Below are positions 7,565 to 11,461 of a DNA stretch of 11,461 bases, one piece after another. This DNA comes from a candidate division CSSED10-310 bacterium (lineage in GTDB: Bacteria > CSSED10-310 > JAFGDC01): contig JAFGDC010000436.1 in NCBI GenBank assembly GCA_016932295.1, positions 1-11,461 on the forward strand. The letters are read 5' to 3'. Positions within the stretch are counted from its first letter, which is position 1. Each line of letters begins with the position of its first letter. A program made the translations under genes and the position numbers. The notes under the pieces were generated by a model, which saw nothing but the letters and a program-made list of their open reading frames with translations, was not told the DNA's origin and made no database searches.

Positions 7565-7730
7565 ACAATACCCTCCTTGCCTGCTCACTCCAAAGTCAAT
7601 TCCCGATACCCCGTCGACACATGACGAAGGGAAGTCAGGCCATTGATTTCAAGCGGCACGTCATGGTATGCACCGGTCCCGTTCCGCCAGGCCGCCTTGA
7701 AATGTTACAAGAAAAAGTACATTACACTAC
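7565..7730 (-). other. 166-nt leader upstream of the TonB receptor
   Basis: No coding frame was found here. It contains the inverted repeat near its upstream end and a strong AAGGAGGG ribosome binding site at its downstream end. I looked for a cobalamin riboswitch, common before such receptors, and found no clear B12 box. Confidence 0.4.
7701..7723. repeat. imperfect inverted repeat, candidate operator upstream of the TonB receptor
   Basis: Read on the + strand, AATGTTAC and GTACATT are separated by an 8-nt A-rich loop, giving a 7-bp stem with one bulged T. It is an AT-rich island in GC-rich surroundings, next to a possible -10 box. It could be the binding site of a metal- or stress-responsive repressor. 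It does not match a Fur consensus. Confidence 0.3.
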
Positions 7731-7753
7731 CTATTTCCCGTGCGCCATATCAA
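7724..7753 (-). promoter_or_regulatory. candidate sigma-70-type promoter for the TonB receptor
   Basis: On the - strand, TTGATA (7753-7748) is followed after 18 nt by TAGTGT (7729-7724). The -35 is one base from consensus; the -10 matches only at its first, second and last positions. Transcription would start near 7717 and leave a leader of about 150 nt before the receptor ATG. The -35 lies inside the small reading frame at 7731-7883. The call is tentative. Confidence 0.3.
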
Positions 7754-7883
7754 ACTTGATGCTCATGCCCTTCAGCGTATCCTCGCCACCCAGGGGCTGC
7801 ACCGACACAGGCCGATGCCCATCAGTCGTTTCCCATTTGTGCCGTTCCGGCGGAATCACCCGTCTTTCACGGTACCGGCTCAT
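7731..7883 (-). CDS. 50-codon reading frame: small gene or displaced tail of the glycosyltransferase
   Basis: This open frame of 50 codons starts at ATG 7883 and ends in TAG. It overlaps the last 17 nt of the glycosyltransferase gene in another frame. The product is hydrophilic and slightly basic (10 Lys/Arg against 7 Asp/Glu), with no cysteine or membrane segment, and contains KWETTDGHRPVSVQPLGGED and ends IKFDMAHGK. It reads like genuine protein, but I do not recognise a family. No ribosome binding site precedes ATG 7883; GTG 7859, just after the upstream stop, is an alternative coupled start. The ATG is formed by a tandem CATGCATG (7881-7888). Removing one CATG would join this frame directly to the glycosyltransferase, giving a protein of about 899 residues. 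It may therefore be the true C-terminal tail, separated by a 4-bp duplication or an assembly error. Confidence 0.45.
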   Translation of the reverse strand: MSRYRERRVIPPERHKWETTDGHRPVSVQPLGGEDTLKGMSIKFDMAHGK

Positions 7884-10422
7884 GCATGCCGCGGCCCAAT
7901 ACGGTGACCGTCAGTGGAGGTATGTCATAAGGATCGAAATCGAACCGGAAACGGGGATTGTCCTCGACAAGAAGGCGGTCGATCACCCGGTCAGGAGCGG
8001 AACGTCCGTGGGGCGGCGCGATCAGCAGGCATATCGCCGCCTGGACGGGCGGGATCGCGGAGCGAATGACCACCTTATGGTAGCCGGCCAGGGAAAACTG
8101 GGGAAAGGGTTCCGGCAGCCGGTCAACAGCCGGATCCATGGCAAGAAGCAGGCAGTCGGCGCGCGTAAAAAGCAACGCCGGCAGTTCCGGACGAATCAGC
8201 ATGATATCCACCGCCCCGGCATGCTCCTTCAGTCGGCACGCCAGAAGGTTCAGGGTCGAAACGGGGAGCAGGTGATCGGACACCGGACCATCCACCAACA
8301 TGAGGCACGATTCCGCCTCGGGATGCGCCGCTATATAAGCCGCGATTATCCGATCCACCATCGCCGCCGTCGCATCCAACGGCCGGGACGATACATCCGG
8401 ACGCACCGGCTCCAGTATCAGTATATGTTCACCGAGAGGATTCCAAGCCGTGGGGATGGCCCGTGTGACAAGACACGGTGATGGTTCCGGAGAGACGTGG
8501 CCGGGTTCGGATGCCGCGACCGAGAGTTCCAGGTCAGCCGCCCGTCGCAACGCGCCGCCGCCTTCCGGAGCGAACACCAACAGCGGGTCCCAGCCTTGCC
8601 GGCGCAATTGTAACTGGTAATATTCCATGTTCCAGTCACTGAGGAACCGCTCCCCCAGAATACGGTCATCACCCAGCACCAGCGCGGGACCTGCCACACC
8701 GGTGGATTGCAGATAATCTGGCAGTTTCGGCGGCAGGTAGTTCTGAGGGTTGGGAGGCGCGAGAATGAACTTGCCGAACAACAACTCCGGACCGCCCAAC
8801 AGCACATTCAACACGGGGTAATGAGAGATCCGAACGGTACCGCCCAGGAACGGATAGAGCTGAAAAAACAGTCCTGTGATGGCTATCGGAATGACAGCCA
8901 ACCGGCGCTGTCGCCTGGTCAACGTCCACAATCCCGCCGCCGCCGCCAGGGCCACCGCCGGCAGCGCCGGCAGCAGGCGGTACGGTTCCCTGTCCAGCAG
9001 CACTACGTAACTGTAGATCGCCACCGGCATGAAGTACCATGCTGCCAGGCAGCGGCCGGCGAAATCCCGGCGCAGCCGCCGTACCAGCAACAACAAAGGC
9101 GCCAGGAGCAAGGAAAGGTCGAAATACACCAGGGAAAACGGAAAGAATACTTGATAGGCGAAGTGGATACCGGTGCGGTTGGCGTTGACTCTGCTGAAAT
9201 ATGAATCATCCAGGTAGCGCCAGTACCATGCGCCGAAAAGCATTGTCGCCACTCCCACGCAGACGGTCAATCCGATGAGCCGCCTGGATATCGCCCTGCC
9301 CCTCACCCGCCAGGCGACCGTCAAGGGACATCCGGCATGACGCTTAATAAGCCAACCAGCGGTCGCCACTCCAGGCATGAGGAATGCCAGAACGGAAAGG
9401 TCGACGACGGGGAAACCGGAGCAGTTGAACAGAAAGGCTGACAGGGAACGTTGCGAAAGCGGGCCCTGCAGTCCGAAGAACGGTTCCAGTAAAACGTGGA
9501 ACGGCGCCCGTTCCGTGAAAAAAACGAACACCTGTATCCATACCACCGCGATGGATGCGAACGGCTCCGGGTTCGACAGCACCGCGCCGGCAAGAATCCT
9601 CACATAGAGCCACAACACCAGCCACACGCCGATCAGGTGCCCGGCGGTAATCAGCGCCACCGATGGCATGGAAGCCGCCTGCCGCCAGCCATCCGCAGTC
9701 GCCGCCCAGGGCATGCCCCTGACAGCCAGGAACAGGAGCGGCGCCATCGCGAGCAGAAGCCGGAAACCCGTGGTCAGGCGTCCGGCGGGCCGGCGGGTAG
9801 TCGTGACAACCGGCGCCAGGGTCGACGCGGCGACGACGAGAAAAATTCCGGCGATATAGGTGCCGAGAATCGACTTGACAAGCATTCCCATGCCTACCGC
9901 GAGCCCCGCCGCGAGAGACCGTCGCCACGAGGTAAAGGGCATGGCCCAGAGGAGACAGGCGATGACGGCGGCAACCATGGCGGTGACCGGGAATATCAGG
10001 GTGGTCATGCGTGAATACAGGGCGATTTCCGGCATGCACATGAGCAACACCGCGGCGGTAAAGCCGATTCTCCGATCGAAAAGCCTCCCTCCAATGAAGT
10101 AGACGGAAAACAGGAGAATCGCCATGGCCGGCGTATTGAAAAATAAAAAGCTCCGGTAGGAATCTCCGAGCACTTGCAAGCCCAGCCGTTCAAGGAGGAA
10201 GTACAGGGGTGGATAGACCGGATGAACGCGGCGCAAGGACCGATCGAGGCTGGCAAGGGAAGGTGTCACGACGAATTCATCGAAGGCGAAGGCGCAACTC
10301 TGATATTTGATTTCCTTGCGCTGGGCGAATTGCTTGTAACGGGTCGCCCACAGCCAGTTGCTTAATCCATGGAGGAGAACCAGGACCAGCAGCATGAACG
10401 GCCAAATCCGGTGACGATTCAT
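7867..10422 (-). CDS. GT-C fold membrane glycosyltransferase (GT39/ArnT-like) with soluble C-terminal domain
   Basis: The 851-residue product is an integral inner-membrane protein with about 11-13 predicted helices in residues 7-530. A soluble, presumably periplasmic domain of about 300 residues follows (about 555-851). The first outer loop has an acidic pair D48-E49 (AFAFDEF), where GT-C enzymes keep catalytic acids. HPVYPPLYFLL (67-77) is the hallmark segment of PMT/ArnT/GT39-like enzymes. Such proteins transfer a sugar from a polyprenyl-phosphate donor to lipid A, protein or another acceptor on the periplasmic side; the acceptor here is unknown. The start at ATG 10422 is 7 nt after rdgB, with GAAGG upstream, so it belongs to the GerMN-rdgB operon. 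Its 3' end may be frameshifted by a CATG duplication (see the 50-codon frame). Confidence 0.85.
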   Translation of the reverse strand: MNRHRIWPFMLLVLVLLHGLSNWLWATRYKQFAQRKEIKYQSCAFAFDEFVVTPSLASLDRSLRRVHPVYPPLYFLLERLGLQVLGDSYRSFLFFNTPAMAILLFSVYFIGGRLFDRRIGFTAAVLLMCMPEIALYSRMTTLIFPVTAMVAAVIACLLWAMPFTSWRRSLAAGLAVGMGMLVKSILGTYIAGIFLVVAASTLAPVVTTTRRPAGRLTTGFRLLLAMAPLLFLAVRGMPWAATADGWRQAASMPSVALITAGHLIGVWLVLWLYVRILAGAVLSNPEPFASIAVVWIQVFVFFTERAPFHVLLEPFFGLQGPLSQRSLSAFLFNCSGFPVVDLSVLAFLMPGVATAGWLIKRHAGCPLTVAWRVRGRAISRRLIGLTVCVGVATMLFGAWYWRYLDDSYFSRVNANRTGIHFAYQVFFPFSLVYFDLSLLLAPLLLLVRRLRRDFAGRCLAAWYFMPVAIYSYVVLLDREPYRLLPALPAVALAAAAGLWTLTRRQRRLAVIPIAITGLFFQLYPFLGGTVRISHYPVLNVLLGGPELLFGKFILAPPNPQNYLPPKLPDYLQSTGVAGPALVLGDDRILGERFLSDWNMEYYQLQLRRQGWDPLLVFAPEGGGALRRAADLELSVAASEPGHVSPEPSPCLVTRAIPTAWNPLGEHILILEPVRPDVSSRPLDATAAMVDRIIAAYIAAHPEAESCLMLVDGPVSDHLLPVSTLNLLACRLKEHAGAVDIMLIRPELPALLFTRADCLLLAMDPAVDRLPEPFPQFSLAGYHKVVIRSAIPPVQAAICLLIAPPHGRSAPDRVIDRLLVEDNPRFRFDFDPYDIPPLTVTVLGRGMHEPVP
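7881..7888. repeat. tandem CATG duplication at the glycosyltransferase stop
   Basis: CATGCATG is a perfect 4-bp tandem. The first ATG is an in-frame Met of the glycosyltransferase (GRG-M-HEPVP-stop). The second ATG opens the 50-codon frame. Collapse of one unit fuses the two frames, which makes a slippage event or sequence error plausible. Confidence 0.5.
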
Positions 10423-10429
10423 GATACCT

Positions 10430-11050
10430 TCAAGGAAGGAGACCGGCCAGGATATCTTTCATGAGGCGCATGGCTCGGCCACGATGGCTGATGGTTTCCT
10501 TCTCCACCGTCCGGAGCTCCGCGAAGGTCTTACCCAGCGCCGGGACGAAGAATACCGGATCGTACCCAAAGCCATTCGTACCGCTGGGTTGAAGTGCAAT
10601 GACCCCCTCGCAGCTCCCTTCGGTGACCCACCAGTCACCACCGGGGATAACCAGAACCGCGGCGCAATGAAACCTGGCCGTTCGTTCGGATCTCGGCACA
10701 CCGGCAAGCAGTTCAAGTAGTTTTGATACCTTCTCCTGATCGGTGAGTCCCGGTCCGAAATAGCGTGATGATCTCACTCCCGGCGCACCATCAAGATAAT
10801 CCACGAGCAACCCGGAATCATCGGCCAACGCTGGCATGCCAAGACTCCCGGCGATTGCCGCGGCCTTTTTATGAGCGTTCTCCTCGAAGGTTTTCCCATC
10901 CTCCACCACGTCGGGAATATCCGGATGCTCGAGCAAGCTCGAGATGCGGACAGACAGATCCGCGAAGAGGCGGGAGATCTCCTCGACCTTGCCGGGATTA
11001 CGGGTTGCAATGATCAACTCGACCGTATCACCGTTGCCTGATCCCATCAT
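10430..11050 (-). CDS. rdgB: XTP/dITP pyrophosphatase (RdgB/HAM1 family)
   Basis: This cytoplasmic housekeeping enzyme hydrolyses XTP, ITP and dITP to the monophosphates, keeping deaminated purines out of DNA and RNA. The 206-residue length is typical. Visible motifs are TRNPGK (16-21), a phosphate-binding start; TFEENAHKKA (54-63); LADDSGL (76-82), with the metal-binding acid; GVRSSRYFG (91-99); GFGYDP (160-165), which contacts the base; and SHRGRA (188-193). The start at ATG 11050 has GGGGAG 6 nt upstream and its ATGA overlaps the stop of the GerMN gene, indicating translational coupling. The second ATG (11047) is possible but less well spaced. The pairing with a GerMN gene is seen in several deltaproteobacterial and Gram-positive operons, often with rph (RNase PH), which is absent here. 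Confidence 0.97.
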   Translation of the reverse strand: MMGSGNGDTVELIIATRNPGKVEEISRLFADLSVRISSLLEHPDIPDVVEDGKTFEENAHKKAAAIAGSLGMPALADDSGLLVDYLDGAPGVRSSRYFGPGLTDQEKVSKLLELLAGVPRSERTARFHCAAVLVIPGGDWWVTEGSCEGVIALQPSGTNGFGYDPVFFVPALGKTFAELRTVEKETISHRGRAMRLMKDILAGLLP

Positions 11051-11460
11051 GAAGTGCTCCCCAGCGGTCCCATCATCTCCACCACCTCTTCATAGGAATA
11101 GCTTCGTAAAAGGTCGAGATGACCGCACAGGGTTTCGCGCTCCACTCCATCGACAATAAACCGCACCGATTCGATGGTATCGAGGTTATTGAGGAGCGTT
11201 GCGGCCAGACAGGCGATAACCTGGTTTTCCTCGAGAGCGCCGGAACAGGTGAAATCAGGAGTCAGGGAAACGTCCGCGAGCAGCCTGTCTTCCGGCAGGT
11301 GGACGGCTCTTGCCAGTTTCAGTCCGGGGGGGAGAAAACCGCGTTCCGAGAGGGCTTCGCACAGCACCTTTGCAGCCGCTTCCTCGTCGGCCGGAACCGT
11401 CATCGTCACGGTCTCCACCAGCAGTTCACCGGCGCCGATGCGATGACTGAGCCGCACCCG
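11047..11460 (-). CDS. GerMN-domain protein, 5' end outside window
   Basis: The frame is open to the right edge, so at least the N-terminus (probably a signal peptide or lipoprotein signal) is missing; about 137 residues are seen. They fit a GerMN (sporulation and spore germination) domain. The start is a GELLVETVTMTVP strand, followed by a helix ending in CEALSERG. Next comes the LLADVSLTPDF strand (the usual position of 'vdls..f'), an EENQVIACLAATLLNNLDTIESVRFIVDG core and an ETLCGHLDL turn. GerMN domains also occur in non-sporulating bacteria, often in cell-envelope lipoproteins of uncertain role, so the name does not imply sporulation. Its stop overlaps the rdgB start. Confidence 0.85.
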   Translation of the reverse strand, partial: RVRLSHRIGAGELLVETVTMTVPADEEAAAKVLCEALSERGFLPPGLKLARAVHLPEDRLLADVSLTPDFTCSGALEENQVIACLAATLLNNLDTIESVRFIVDGVERETLCGHLDLLRSYSYEEVVEMMGPLGSTS

Positions 11461-11461
11461 G

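Noticed and set aside
7565..7588. GTG 7588 as start of the TonB receptor
   Set aside because: There is no ribosome binding site before it, while AAGGAGGG sits at the right distance from ATG 7564.
7701..7723. Fur box
   Set aside because: The inverted repeat is AT-rich, but its bases do not fit the GATAAT-based Fur pattern.
7565..7730. Cobalamin riboswitch in the TonB-receptor leader
   Set aside because: A short stretch (GGAACGGGACCGG on the - strand) faintly recalls part of the consensus, but there is no B12 box or supporting stems.
7621..8481. Open frame on the + strand (286 codons) opposite the glycosyltransferase end
   Set aside because: It is antisense to the glycosyltransferase and to the 50-codon frame; the composition is that of a shadow frame and no domain is seen.

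Overview
The window comes from a high-GC, Gram-negative (diderm, LPS-making) bacterium. The lipid A/Kdo genes waaA and lpxK, a TonB-dependent outer-membrane receptor, and two secreted proteins with Sec-type signal peptides support this. A GerMN-domain gene next to rdgB, and a Pro/Thr-rich linker in a secreted propeller protein, fit a deltaproteobacteria-like or candidate-phylum genome. The sequence alone does not fix the taxon. I see no tRNA, rRNA, CRISPR array, insertion sequence or phage gene.

Left half (+ strand, 1-4869): the 3' part of waaA (Kdo transferase), then lpxK (lipid A 4'-kinase). A secreted NHL-type beta-propeller gene follows, with its ATG overlapping the lpxK stop. An ASCH-domain gene then overlaps the propeller gene by 8 nt. 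These four look like one translationally coupled operon. After a 258-nt gap comes a second secreted protein of 489 aa, probably also a propeller. The two secreted proteins end in colinear C-terminal domains of about 115 residues that I cannot assign to a named family. This is the most interesting signal in the window.

Right half (- strand, 11460-4915): a GerMN-domain gene (5' end outside the window), rdgB (XTP/dITP pyrophosphatase) and a large GT-C membrane glycosyltransferase are tightly packed as one operon. At the 3' end of the glycosyltransferase, a tandem CATGCATG separates its stop from a 50-codon reading frame that looks protein-like. It may be a small gene, or the displaced C-terminal tail of the glycosyltransferase after a 4-bp duplication. 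Next come a 166-nt leader with a possible promoter and an imperfect inverted repeat, a 716-aa TonB-dependent receptor, and a PsiE-family membrane protein. The two halves converge at 4870-4914.

The general theme is cell-envelope biogenesis and surface function (LPS core/lipid A, glycosyl transfer, outer-membrane uptake, secreted propellers), mixed with housekeeping nucleotide sanitation.
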